Origin: Siphlonurus alternatus
Taxonomy: Eukaryota > Arthropoda > Insecta > Ephemeroptera > Siphlonuridae
NCBI GenBank assembly: GCA_949825025.1
Contig: OX463781.1
Span: 36,411,537-36,475,536, forward strand
Length of the DNA stretch: 64,000 nucleotides
Reading direction: 5' to 3'
In this document: positions 37,669 to 52,692 of the stretch, piece after piece
Position numbering within the stretch: the stretch's first letter is position 1
How the letters are laid out: every line of letters begins with the position of its first letter
The notes under the pieces: model-generated
Database searches by the model: none
Told to the model about the DNA's origin: nothing
What the model saw: the letters and a program-made list of their open reading frames with translations, nothing else
Position numbers and translations under genes: made by a program

Positions 37669-38628
37669 CTGAAAGGACAAAGAGATTAGCATGATCAGGA
37701 GGATAAAAAAAATTCAGAAATTTTGATGCTCAAATGATAAAATTTCAAATAACATGGAAGAATAATATAACAAAAAGGAAAAAAAGAAGCTCAAAATCTT
37801 CCTCTTTTTTTTTTTTTTTTTTTTTTTACGTTGTTTTAACTTGTAAGAAAGTCACTATTTGAATTAAATTTTAAATCAATTTTCAATAAATTTAATATCA
37901 GAGCTTTAAATTGATGCATAAAAAGTGCACATTGAGACAAATTTTATGGGCTAGCTTTATTTGTATTTACAACTTTCAATGACTTTTCGAACACGGGTAA
38001 ATTACGTTATGTTTAAAAATATATCAATGAGCTTTTTTTTTTTTTTTAATTTATATGAAACTGTAAGGTAACAAGCTCGTGAAACAAATTTCATTCGCAC
38101 TTTACATGAAAATAGTATAATATATAAACGTAAAACAAATTAAACAGCTAAAAAAAAAGAAGTTTCTGTCCACTTGATTAAAACAAGAGACTGAAAAAGC
38201 AGCAAGTACCTTAGTAATAAGGGTCTGTATCTCAAGGTCAGCAAAGCGCCGTCCCAAACACATGCGTCTACCGTATCCAAACGGAAGGGACGCAAATGGG
38301 TGTATGGCTGCTTTTCTAACAGGACAGGCTGCCTCGGAGCCCCCACTACACGTGCGAGGATTTGGGGATTTGAGCCACCTCTCAGGTAGGAAACTTTGAG
38401 GGTCAGGGAAGTACCGTGCCTGGTTGCTGATCACCATGTGCTGGAATACTACCTGAACCTGGAACATAAATATACCGTAAGAGAAGAGCAAGAAATTTAT
38501 TTTTGTTTGCATGGTTTGGGGAACTAAATAGAGATAATGTAATTTTGCGGTTAAGGCTCAACTCGTGAGTCTACGACTTCTTTTTTTTTTTATTCTTGAG
38601 AACTTACGTTGGGGTTTATCTCAGTGAT

Positions 38629-38668
<40 letters not shown>

Positions 38669-41600
38669 TTATCATGCAATAAAATATGTAATTTAATGTC
38701 CATGCATCAATATACTGAATAAATATACATACAGCAGGTATAGGTGGGTCTGAAAAAAATTGCATTGGACACGCTGCATGTAATTATGATTTAATTTCAT
38801 ATTTGGATATAATATATACCTCGAGTTATAATATTTAACATACAAGTATAGGGAAAGGCGTTACATGAATTATATGAGTATTATGTCTCGGCTTTTTGCA
38901 ACACAATTTTAAGGGTTCAAAAAAATATGCAAAAAAAAAAAAAAAAAAGTGTATTCTAAAATGCAAAAAAAAAAAGTTCATGAGTCAATTTAAAGATGTA
39001 TGAACAAAGTGAAAATTTCAGTCACTACGTGTGTGGAGGGTTTTGGAGTTGAAACCCTTAGGCCTAGCTGGTATATTTAACAGTCTAAATTAGTATACAC
39101 ATATAATAAAGAATGGTATAAATTTATAGTCTATATAATATTTAATTATATAATTAATTATTTTAAAAACAAACACTTTGAATGTGATCTTATAGATCGT
39201 CCTTCGTACGGAATAACGAGCTATCTGCCTACCACTATCTCGTCGCAATAATGAGCTATCTGCTATTTCAGATAAGCTCAATTATGAGCTTTATTTTATA
39301 TCGATTTGCAGCTCATAATTTCACTCATCTGAAATATAGCAGATATAGCTCATTATTTCGGATGAAGGACGATATCTCTCTACATTGTGTTACACGAAGT
39401 ATATTAATTTAGATAATTTATCATAATTGTGATCTGGACTTACTCCAGCAGGTATTTGATATCCGGCTATCACGGTGTCACTTGTCATACAACGACCGTT
39501 CCCGATCACAACCGGATACATCCTGAAACATGACCACAAGTTTACATTACAAAAAGAGCAAATTAAGAGGACTCTGACTTTTCTTAGTTATACTATAATC
39601 AGAGCAAAGATCACGATCTTTTCTCTACTATAAATCACACTAAATTTTAGATGCTGAATTGGTTTCAGTACTTTATGTCAGTACAAAATTGCTCCAGTTT
39701 CGTCTTACATCCAGCACTTTTGACCTATAAAACACTTATTCCAAGTACAAATTTGGTACTGAAAAAAGAGTAAAAAAAAGTACAAAAAATTGACTCTATT
39801 TTTTCAGTACCAAATTTGTACTTGGAATAAGTGTTTTACAGGTCAAAAGTGCTGGATGTAAGATGAAATTTTTGTACTGACATAAAGTACTGAAACCAAT
39901 TTAGCATCTAAAAATTTAGTGTGAAATATTCAGTTTTAAAATTACGTCTACTTTCTGTGGAGCTTTAACTGCAAGAGATAAAAATATTTAGGTCGAGGAA
40001 AAATCTAATAAGGAAAACAACAATTCTATTATATAGTATTCAAATATGGTTAAAATTTGCTACCTCTCGTGAAGCTATTTGCATTTGCATGATAATGTTC
40101 ACTATCAGAGTAGTGTGGGGACGTATACTGTACTCATGCCATGTCGATGTATCAAAATACATGAGGAAACAATATACACTAATACAACAGTATATTTATG
40201 TAAATAATTCAAAATAATGAATGATTACTTTACTAATTAACTAATTCAAGTTGCTTGGTAAAATTTTAATCAAGGCTATAATATAATATAATATAAGAAT
40301 ATTAAATGAAAGCTATTATTTTCTAACGTTAATATTATATGTAACATACATTAATATATTGTTTTTGCATCTCCGTATTCTTGTCCCGTCAAAACAGAGT
40401 CTTATCAACAAATGCAATAGTTTGCACTGCATTCATGACCTACATAATTTATCCATCCCGTCATTATAGCCATGATGTAGACAAGGGGGAACCATGGAAA
40501 CCCCAAGTCAGGATGGTCGGTGTCAGAGCACGGTCGAAACACCTCCCGAATGCATGAGGTATATTAAGTGGCTCATATCTAACCAGACAGTGCCATGGAG
40601 GTTCAGATCTTTCAATCTTTTTACCTGTACTCTCCCAGTATAGAATTAAACGTGCGACAGACGTGCTATCATTGCGCCACCATGTAACTCCCGAATGTAT
40701 AGTAATGGAGTATCGACCTCATTCTTTTTATTGCAGAAATGGATAGAGGGTGCAAAGTTATGTTACCCTGATTTTTTTCAGATTCTTTTGAAACCGGGAA
40801 ATATTTAAAAAAAAAAAATTGGAAGTCCTTTTCGTGGCGTCACGAGACGCTACTCCTTAAGAAAAAGATAGGACTTGCTTCCTCGTGACCTCACAATTTT
40901 TTAAAAATAGTTCCCGGTCTCAAAAAAATCTGAAAAATATCAAGGTAGCATAATTTTGCACCCTCTATCCATTTCTGCAATAAAAAAAATTGAGGTCGAT
41001 ACTCCATAATATATGAAGAATCATGCAGTTTCTGATATATTCTGCATGACTATAATACCTGAGTGTTTCCTTGACGCATGCCTTGAGGTAACTCAACCCC
41101 TCCAGGGTGTCGGCTGTGAGGGTCGCTCTTGGCCCCGGCAGAGCTGCAGCAACCTCCGCATACAACGTCTCTTGCTTCTCGGGGTTCAGCGCCAGTTGGT
41201 ACAAGATGGACGCAATCGCAGCAGACGTCTATAGCATCAAAAAGACATTAGAAATAAAATAAAAAATTATACAATAGTGTTCTGTCAAATCCGATTATCT
41301 AATTTCATCACGTTTTCTCAAAACAGACTAACTCGTTTTATTACGAGCCAAGATGGTCGGTTTTGCACCATATTTTCTCAGGCATAAAAGAAAATTATAA
41401 ATAAAAAACCATGGCGCAAAATCGACCATCTCGGCTCGTAATAAAACGAGTTAGTTGGTTTTGAGACAATTAACGTGATAAAATGAATTAGTCGGTTTCG
41501 ACAGAATACCATCAAATTTATATTAGTTGTTTATTGAGAATCAATATAAAATAAGACACAGTACACCAAATCAATGGATGACAAAGAATTTCCCATTCAC

Positions 41601-43884
41601 AAAAGTGTCCAGTCACCTACGTACTGGACCACCACCTGTATTGGACCCTCTGGATTATATTATATGTGAAGGAGAGAAACACTATGACGTAATTTGTTGT
41701 CTTTGTTTACTCTCAATTTTCGAGTCACATTTAACTAGGTTTTTGTAGTGTTTGTAATGTCATTGGTTATTGGTTGATAATTTACAAATTTACAACGAAG
41801 GATCTAACTGGCCCATCGTGAACCGAATACTTCCGAGCATCTCCGATCATAACCTACATGAATATGATTAATTTTTCACGGAACAATTTACTATTTTTTA
41901 GTTATTTTTTAGTTATTCTTTTCTACCGTTGCCATATTACATATATTCGATCTTGAGATCTTGAGGATGAAAGTAATTCATTATGTCATAATACGGAAAA
42001 AGTGCAACACAATTTTTTATTGCAGAAATGAATTAGATGCAAAATTATGCTACTTTGATTTTTTCAGATTTTTTTAGAGCTTAAATTGAAACAATTTTAA
42101 AAAAATTGTTGAAAGTTCAGAGAAAGAGACAGAGAGGCGTCAATAGGCGTCATAGCATACTTTTTTTTATAAAAGGATAAGACCTAAAAAGGCGTGGATT
42201 CAAACTCGACCTCAGCAAACTTTTTTAGAAATACTTCCTGGCCTCTAGTTGAATTGAATTGATTGATGTATTGACTTCGGGTCTAAGGACCAAGCAGTCA
42301 TTGCCCGTAAACTTCCTGCGGCCTCTAAAAAATCTGTAAAACATCAGGGTAACATAATTTGATGCCCTCTATTTATTTCTGCAATAAAATTTTTGCATGC
42401 ATGCGGACTGTCTTTTGTTCATTATGATTATGTAAAGAATACAAACTCCTATAAAGTAATTATATCTGTTATAATCAACTTCTTTGCTGGTAAGATGATG
42501 AAAGCTTAGTTTTGTATATTTTTTGTACCTCTGTGTTTGTTACTTACTACGAAGTTCTAATTAATTACGTTTGAAAACACAACTTGAAGTATTTCTTTTT
42601 AAATGCAATTATATATAAGTTTATTATTAATATAATATAGTTAAATTGATTTAATATTCTTGCTTCAAGTAGCCCTGGAAGTAAGATTTCTGATCATCTT
42701 GTTCATGTTTGAGTATTGAAAATTCGCAAACATGTTAGTAATTTTCTTTAAGAACCTATAGCCAAAATTTTAAAATTCAAATATAAAGGATAGAAACCTC
42801 TCACTTCCGAGTACTTTTCAGCGGGAATATAAAATTAATTTGAAGGTAGTTTCAAGTTTCAATACAATCATTGCAAGAAATATGATAAACGTAAGAAATT
42901 TATACAGTTCGATAAAATTTAAAAAATCTATTATGTATTTATATATATATTTTTATATTTTAAAGTATTTGTGCACTTTACTACACACTACTTTTTGTAC
43001 TTGTGATAATGTACTGGTAATAGAGTATTGTCCTCAAATTTTTTTATTGCAGAAATGGATAGAGGGTGCAAAGTTATACTACCCTGATTTTTTTCAGATT
43101 TTTTAGAGCCCGGGAACTATTTTTAAAAAATTATTGAAAGTCCTTTTCGTGACGTCACGAGACGCCGCTCCTTAAGAAAAAGATAGGACTTGCCGCCGCG
43201 TGACGTCACAAAAAGGACTTTCAATAATTTTTTAAAAATAGTTCCTGGGCTCTAAAAAATCTGAAAAAAATCAGGGTAGCATAACTTTGCACCCTCTATC
43301 CATTTCTGCAATAAAAAAAAATTGAGGACAATACTCTATTGTGATGCAGTTCTGTTTATATAACTAGCAAGTAAGCTCAGACAAATTTAAACATTTTCCG
43401 GAAGTTGCCGGAAGTGTATAGAGTTTCTGGCCTTCCTATTCGTATTTCAGCATTGTAATTTCACACATAGATCATTAAGTGTACTGCAAATCGCTTTGCA
43501 AAGTTTCAAAGCTTAAATAAAAAGAGGAACAGCTACAAACTTTACACTTCCGGCTACTTCTGGTGGGAATTTCGTATTAATTTGACTGTAATAGCTCTAA
43601 GCCTTACCCTCTATGTTAATTTCTAAATGACATAACAACAAATAATAACTCTTCTGAGAGGCATTCCATTTCCCCTACGTGTTTTATTGTGTGACAAGAG
43701 AAAGCTTCGAGTCAGAGAATTTTTATTATAGAAACTTGCAATGTCATTCGTGTATCCATCAAATATTCAACTAGAAAAATAATTATCTTGAAAAGAACCT
43801 TTCGTTATTTTAAACTCTTATATTATATTCTACATTAAAATTAAATAAACTTCAAATTTCAAATATGTGAATTAATTTAAAAAT

Positions 43885-43919
<35 letters not shown>

Positions 43920-46900
43920 TTCACTTAATATTTACATGACATTGTACCAGCCAGGGTTTAAAATAACCCTGTCGGCTGCTACGTTTTACATAAAGGTCTT
44001 CAAAATCTTGTTACTAAATGTACACATTGCAAACAAAAAAAAAACAAATATTTTCATGTTATTAATACATAATTATACATAGTTTAGTTCTACTAACATA
44101 TAAATTATACAAAACAATAGTATTATTTTATAATATTTAAGTAACGTAATGAAGATATAAAGATAAAGAAAGAAAGAAAGAAAGATAAAATCAGTTACAT
44201 TGAAAGCAAAATTATAAGTTTAATTTATTTTTAAAAAGAAATTTTAAAAATAAATACATTCAATACAATTAGTGTACATCAATTGTATTAAATGGATAGA
44301 AAAATTGAATATAAATTTATACAATTTAATACATACATATAGACACGTTTATTATAATACAGTAAGAAGCCATTCTTTTGTTTGTTTTTTTATTGTACGA
44401 TTACATTCCAAATCTTTTAGTGCAGATGGCATTTCATTCCATATGCGTGGTATTAAAAATTGCCATGTTCGATCCTTAAATCTATTTATACTTTTTGGTG
44501 TAATAAGAGGATCTGAAACATATAAACGAGTATTATGTGAGTGAATCCGTGGTAATTTAAACGATTCCTCAAAATATTTTTCAAATATTAACGAATGTTT
44601 AGCTTGAGAATTTACAGGAAGTATTTTCCAATATTTATAAACATTATCATTTTCTTTAAATTTTTCACCAAATTTCATTCGTTTCAGTATCCTTTTTTGC
44701 ATTTTTATTAATTGAGTCATTGCCCCAGATTCAATAAAGCCCCAGGCTGTTATAGCATATATAATGAAAGGGTGAGCAAGAGCAAAATATAAATTTCTAA
44801 TTGTTTTTTCATGTACAACGACTTTTAGCTTATAAATTTGTGAGAGAAATGATCTTAATTTTTTAACAATTTTTAAAATATGTTTATCCCATTCAAAGTT
44901 CTGGTCAATTACCACCCCCAAATAAATATGTTCTGCTACTTGCTCAATTACATTACATGTACAATTTTGCCGAAATGAATGTAAACATGAATTTGAATGA
45001 ATAGTTACATTAATTAATTCATCTTTTCTTAAATATTTATTAAAAATGTGCATTACTTTTGTCTTTTTGGTGTTTATAGTTAATCCATAATCGTGAGCCC
45101 AGTATGAGAGATGATCAATATTATTTTGTAAAATATTTATAGCTTCTTCAAAAATTTTATTTGTAACTAAGATAAGTAAGTCATCCGCAAACATAAAAAT
45201 CTTACAATTTTTTAGTACTGAAAACAAGCTATTAACATAAACATTGAATAATATTGTTGAGAGCGTTCCTCCTTGAGGTGTCCCCAGTTTTATTTCCCAC
45301 TCGTCCCCTTTTACATTATTGATTTCAACAGTCATTTTTCTATTATACAAATAATCTTTAATTAAATCAAGAATGGGACCATTTATTCCTATTTTTTTTA
45401 ACTCATCAAATAATATATCATGATTAAGGCTATCAAAAGCCTTTGAAAAATCTACAAAAAGAGCAAGTACATGATTATTATTACTTAATTGTTCATTTAT
45501 ATAATTTGACATGTCACTGATAAGCTCATTAGTTGATCTACCCTTTTGATAAGCATATTGTTGTTTATTAATTATATTATAATTTTTTAAATATTTATTA
45601 ATATTAATTACCAAATATGTTTGCAGTATTTTGTCCACAGTGGGAGGTAAAATAATAGGACGATAGTTATTAAAGTCTTTATGATCTCCTGCTTTATAAA
45701 TTGGTCTACATGTTGATTTTTTTAAGGCACTTGGAAATGCACATTGCTGTAAACATAAGTTATTTAAACGAGTTAATACTAAAATCAAATCATTGCCAGC
45801 CATTTTGATGTGTTTAGAAGTTATTTTATCGTATCCAGGGGCCTTATTTTCTTTTAATCCACATACAATTTTTCCCATTTCATCAGTTGTTATTTTAGGT
45901 ATATACAATGACTGCTGTGCAGTATCTGATTTAGTTATACAAAATTTTATATCACATTTGTGTATAATTCTTTTAACCCCCTCATCAAATGTTTTACTAA
46001 AAATATTTGCTATTTCTTTTAAATTTGTATCACCCATATATTTAATAATTTTATCATCATTTTTTATTGTTTCTCTACCAAGTAAATTGTTGATATATTC
46101 CCAGCTTTTTTTTACATTACCACTTAAATTTGAAAATTCAATTCTATCGTGTTTGTTCTTATTTATTCGTATTAAAGAATTTACTTTATTGCGTAGTTTT
46201 TTATATTCATTATCATACAAAACATTTTTAGGGTTATTTTTACGTTTGCGAAACATTTTATCACGTTCATCCATTAATAATTTAATTTCAAGCGTCATCC
46301 ATGGTTCGCGCAAAATATTTGATACATTTATATTTTCCTTATATGTAGTCGTGCACATTTTAAATAAGTGATCATAAATATTTTTTATTCTGTCATATAT
46401 TTCTGATGTATCGTTAAGACCGTTTAAAAAACCCCAACGTACTTTACCTATTTCTTTACTTAACTTTTTCTGATTTATATAAGTTTTATTTTTACTATTG
46501 TTATTTACAGAGTCAATTAATAATGCACCTATTATGTAATGGTCTGTTAGCTTAGTTTGTATCACACATGATTCTACTTTTAAATCCGGATATCTAATAT
46601 ACAAATGATCAATACAGGTTGATGTTAATATATTATTATTATTTAATTCTTCTCGAGTTGCATGAGTAATAACATTTAGTAACCCAAATTTTGCCATTTT
46701 TTTTTTATACTTTTCAACAAAATTGTTTTGAATATTAAATAAGTTTATATTAACATCGCCGATTATAATCATTTTTTCACTTTTGTCATTAAGAATTTGT
46801 TCACTGAGGTCTTTCAAAAATAGATCTTTATTACAGTCAGGAGGTCTGTACAGAGCATGTAAACTTATGTCATTGATTTTTATAGATATATGTTCATAAT

Positions 46901-49900
46901 GTAATGAATTTTCATTAAAAATTAGTCTAATTTTTTCTGTTTTTCGAACAAAAATTATAATGCCCCCACCTTTTTTTTTCATCTCACTTTTCCGTACTTT
47001 AGAGATTTGTTCAAAGCCAGGTAATTGAAACATGTTTTCCTCACCTTCAATTAAGTGAGTTTCAGTTAGTACAATACATTTTAAGTTTAAAATATTATTA
47101 GCGACATATGTTATAAATTGGTTCCAGTTCTTTCGAATTGATCTTATATTTAAATGAATTATTCCAAAATTTAATTTAAATTCATTTTCACTGTAATTAT
47201 TAATCCAATTAGAAAAACAAGTTTCTTTAAGACAAATAAAATTGTCAAGGTCAATAAGAAAATTATTCATTATTGCAAATAATAAAAGTAAAATCTAATA
47301 AGAATTAGATTACACAATCTTATTTTCCACGTCTGCTTCGGAACAAATTCTAACTATAGGAAGACTCTCAGATTTTCTAACAAAAACTTTTCCAAACTTG
47401 GACCACACAAACGAGTAAGATTTTGTCTTACCACGTTGTTTTGCTAGCCACAAAAGTCGGCGGTTGTATTGAGTCAGCTGCTCGTTGATGTAGATTTTTT
47501 CCATTGATCCATCCTTGAGAGCGGAGTTAGATGTCAGGGTACGATTTCGTGTTTTGTTGAGCCAGCCCGCACGAGCCGACGTTGACTTGAACTTGAGCAC
47601 AAGAGTGGGAGGAATGCCAGGCATTCCTCGTCGCAGCGTGTTCGTGCGTCGCACCTCAGCAATATCACTCACAGTATTAGACACATCTAAAGCCTCTGCT
47701 ATGTTATTTACAATGCTATCTAAATGCTCACCAGCTAGCTGTTTCACTCCACTTATCTCAATATTACAAGATAGTTGTTGTTGCTCAAGCTCACTTACTC
47801 TATTTAGAGCATTAACTATAATTATGTCCTTCGATCTACCATCTTCTTCTAATGTATCAATTCTTTTTGACATCTCCTTCATTTTCTTGTCTTGTTGTTC
47901 TTGTTTTTTTATAAAGTCATCATAACTTTTTGACAAGAATTCAATAGCACGTTTAATATCAGGAATATCATCACTTTTTTTAACTAATTCATCAGTTTTT
48001 TTGTCCAACCGAGAGAGGCATGCAAGTAATGTTTTAATGTTCATCTCTTCTTCACCAGCATCACTCCCAGCATCCGAACCATCCGCTTGGGAGGGCTGTG
48101 ATGTTGTATCAGTACGACAACCCTTGCACAGCCACGTCAATTTGTTGAGTAGCTTGGGGGGGCGACCACGCGTGGCGAACTTTTTCGCACATTCCCCGTG
48201 TGCAGGAGACTTGCAAACCTTACACAGCACGATATCATCGAGATTTTCGATGTCTTCGTCACACTGGACACACTGCTGCATTTTAATTAATAACTTGAAA
48301 AGCACAATAATAAATTCAACAAAAGATCTTGAAAAATTATGTAGAGAGAACTTTGTATTTTGAGACAATCCGTAGCCAAGCACCGACGAGCGAGCGCGCG
48401 TGCGTGCTTCTCCTTCGAGAGCTCAAGCTACACTGAACAGTTATAAACAGTTATATTTATAACTGTTCCTTTTAAATCGTTTAATTACTTTAATTGATGT
48501 CTTAATTAATTTTTAAACATTTTTTTTAAATAAACCGGTATTACACATGATAAAACATGTATTATTATTGCATATAATTTTTCCTTAAGAAAATTTCAAT
48601 TTCATTTGTTTGTATGGAAATAAAATTTTATTGCAAGAAAAAATTGTAACCAAAATTGTTTCATGTAATACAGGCTTTGCCCACACTTGCGATTATTTTA
48701 TTTTTATATATGTCTTTTTGAATAAAATACATAATTTAATTTTATAATTTTAATAAATTTAATGAAAAAATAATATATATTTTTTACTTTTTGGAAAGTT
48801 TGGAATTACTGTTAAAAACTATTACACATTTTAACAGTGAACACTATACAATATGCTTATTATCATTCTTAGGCTCGATTTGGTATTCGATTGCATGATG
48901 GTATCGACTATCGATCGATTGCTCACCGTATCGATGCCGACCAGGAACATGTCGAGTGCCAGGTTGTAAGCAGTCTTATGACCAGCGTCCAAGGCAAGCA
49001 CTCGCTGGAGAAGCGATGAGGTGTGGTCCAGCGGCCGTGGGTTGCGCTGTAGTTCAGCCAGGGACGCATCGATGTACTTGCTCGCAACACTGCAAAAAAC
49101 AACGTAAATATATAAATACAAAATTATATGTTGCTTTACACAAAACATACTCGTAGGAAAGTTGATAAGATTGAAAATAGTCCATTAAGGTAGAGATAAC
49201 GTCGAACAGCTGTTCGACGTAATCCCCTTTGATTAACATGTAAACCTTAGCAAATTGACAAATATTCTGAAATTTTTTTGAGAGGCAGATATTAGTGCCT
49301 AAAAGCCATAGCAAAAGTTTCAAAAACATTTAACGAGCCGATTTTTTTAAATTAATTTTTTAGTTTGGCTCTCCATGGGAAAGCCCTATGCTGAAAATTA
49401 AAAAAATTAATTAAAAAAAATTGGCTCGTTAAATCGTTTTGAAATTTTTTCTATGGCTTTTAGGCACTAAAATCTGCCTCTCAAAAAAATTTCAGAATTT
49501 TTGTCAATTTGCTAAGTTTTACATGTTAATCAAAGGGCATTACGTCGAACAGCTGTTCGGCGTTATCTCTACCTTAAAACGAAGTTAAAATCCTCCCGGA
49601 AAAAAATAAATAGAAATTTTTTGAAACTTTCAGGGTCAACTTGAACTAGACCACGCACCCAAAATCCACCCTGGGCATTTCCGGTTACCCTTAAAAAATG
49701 GCGGCTTCAAGTTACTTTTTTTTTTTAATTTTGTAAAAACAATTAAATCCCTAATTTAAAAATTAAAAATTTTAACTCATACTTTAAACGCAGTCTGAAG
49801 GTTATTTGGCTCGTATGTTTAATAATTTTTTATGGTATATTTGAATAGATGACCTCTATTTTTTTTTTTTTTTTTTTTTTTTATTAAATTGTAATTTTTT

Positions 49901-51857
49901 ACGCTGTCTTTAAACCTCTAACATCCTTTAAAACACACTACAAAATACTATTGTGACACCATATGTGGTCATGTAATTTTTTACCACACAGGCATATAGA
50001 TGTTGTTACATGAATATTACATCATAGAATCTTCGTTGGACTGAAGACAATGACGATTCTATTATCACAGAATAATATGCTTTGATTACATATTTTCATA
50101 TTTCACCTCTGAATGTGTTACACATGTCAAAAATATTATTTAATTAGTTTGACAATACACAATTCAAAATTATCTATCCACAAATACATAAATTTATATA
50201 TATACAGTGTATAATATATTGCAAGAAAAAAATAATGCAGCTTGTTCGTATTATGCATTATATATATTTTGGGTGCGATTCACGAAGCAGTTAGCCAGGT
50301 TTCTAACTGTAATAGGAAGAATTAATCTCTTATGTATATATTACTATTGGCTGTAATCCACTTCTAACACCATAGTGATAGTCACTTAATAAATATATAC
50401 TATCAACTTATTGTAGGATTTGCAGGATGGCTCGTCTATGATATTGAATCATACAAACGTGTAGTGTAGATGATATAACTATTTATTATTACTCGTTCAT
50501 TGTAGTTGTAACATAATACAGTTATCACCGAGGCTAATAAGTCCAAGAAGTCTTGCAGAAACTATGTTCACTTTCCATAGCGGTGATGGTTCATGTAGGT
50601 GGCGTCTATGCGTGTGTAGAAGAATAAGTCCGAGCAGTGAGAGATGAGAGTGAGTAGTGAGAAATACGAGTGAGAATGATTCACTATCCGCTACTCTTTA
50701 TATAGGAAAGTTAGGGATAAATGTTAACTACATTAACTCCGCGGCATATGCCTTAAAGAATACCACATTGCCCATAGCAATTAAGTTACGCGCTTCACAC
50801 TACAGCTCCAGCCCCGTATTGCAACACATGAATCCACAAGAGGTATATATTCTTTTACTGAATCAATAACGCACAACGCTAGAATCTTCTTAAAGAGATA
50901 TCATCATTATTGCAGTTATACTTATTATTACAATTACATAACCACGTTTAGCTTAACCATGTTTTATTTTAACACGTAAAACAGGTATAGTTAAACGTGG
51001 TTAGAAACCTGGCTAACTGCTTCGTGAATCGCACCCTTTGTTTCTGTAATGGAGAAAAAGCGACTATTAAAAACAAATAAAAAAAAAATTAAAAGAAAAT
51101 ATATCTTACAGCTTGGTATGACCTAAATCTATGTAATGTAAAAAAAGTACAATGTGAATGATGAAACTGTAGCAAGTAAGGATTCAATTATTATTGAATG
51201 ATACATAATAATTTAATAATATACGTATATAGGAAAGCAAAAACAGCATGATTACTTTTCCTAGAACTGATAAACGGTTCAAATGAAAAATGAAAAGAAA
51301 ATTTAATGAAAATGATTTGCCATGGAAAAACGAACGTGAACCTTTGTATTGATTATTTATTTTTCTTTAAACTGTCTCTAAAATTACCTGCGTATTGTGT
51401 CAAGTGAGGCGATGTACTTCCTCCAGGTCGGTGTTGGAAAGAGACGCCAGAAGGGAATCTTGAGTTCAAGGACACCCACGTTCTTAAAAAAGGTACCAAC
51501 GGCGTCGATCATCTGCTGGGCATCTGAGTCCGGCGCCAAGTTGTTCTCCAAGCAGCCCAGCCGTTGGTCGAGTGCAACGCGAGCAATTGCTGAAAATTCA
51601 ATACATCCATTACATGGACCATGATTTTACTTCTGCATGTTAACAGCCTATATTGTTTGTATATAATATATATAACCCTTGGCTATCAATATATTGCCAC
51701 AATTGACGTGTCCTATTAACCTCAACAAAATAATATCCATATTGTGATGTTTTGATTGTAGGAGAAATGGATTTAATAAAGAAATTTTGAATTTTGAGTC
51801 TTACAATAACTGGGTGTGTGGTAACTGACGTGGTGTAATTTTTGGAAATTTTACATA

Positions 51858-51948
<91 letters not shown>

Positions 51949-52640
51949 AGAAAAGAGGGCTGTTTTTCATTAATAAATTTTTAATTTTATTTAAGTAATG
52001 TTTTTCCTACTTTTTATATTTTAATCTAATTTTATATACTTATATATACGCTGCAATCTTGTGTATGGTGCTCCTGCTTGGAATCCAATTATTGTTACTA
52101 AGTTATAAAGAATTCAAAGTCATGCAACCAGGTTTATTCTAGAGGCCATAAAAAGTACTCTATTTGTAAGGATAGTGGGAAGCGCCTAAGTACGATGTAA
52201 CCTGCTTGATTTTTATTCTCTGTATAAAAGAATTGACATATGTCTTTTTTTTTTTTTTTGGTAAATGTTAATCTGGGAAGTATGATGTTCCTGTGTTTGG
52301 TGAGGAAAGAGTCTCTGTCAAGTCACGCAGAGAGGGTTTGCGGACTTTGCGGGATTGTGGCATAGTCCTTACCACTCCACGTGGTTTCTCTCCATACCTG
52401 GCTTCATTCTTCCCACGTAGTAGGCTTTGCCTACATACGTAGATTCTTATTACTGCAATGTTACATAAATTATAATATGTGTGTATGTATATTATAATAT
52501 ATATAATATAATATAATATAATATAATATAATATAATATAATATAATATAATATAATATAATATAATATAATATAATATAATATAATATAATATAATATA
52601 ATATAATATAATATAATATAATATAATATAATATAATATA

Positions 52641-52692
<52 letters not shown>

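Larger units (their letters stand above)
43887..48440 (-). mobile_element. Near full-length LINE with both ORFs open (CR1/L2/Jockey-like group)
   Basis: On the - strand the order is a less AT-rich leader (about 48440-48282), ORF1, a short spacer, ORF2, a 3' UTR with AATAAA, and a poly(A) tail of about 31 (T run on the + strand, 43887-43917). It lies in CYP301B1 intron 6 in the same orientation as the gene. No frameshift or premature stop was found in either ORF, so the copy is recent and may be mobile. The clade is not resolved by eye. I did not find a convincing target duplication. Confidence 0.85.

Noticed and set aside
45793..46371. 192-codon frame on the + strand
   Set aside because: It is antisense to LINE ORF2, whose domains explain the region.
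47515..48363. Frames of 136 and 120 codons on the + strand
   Set aside because: Antisense shadows of LINE ORF1.
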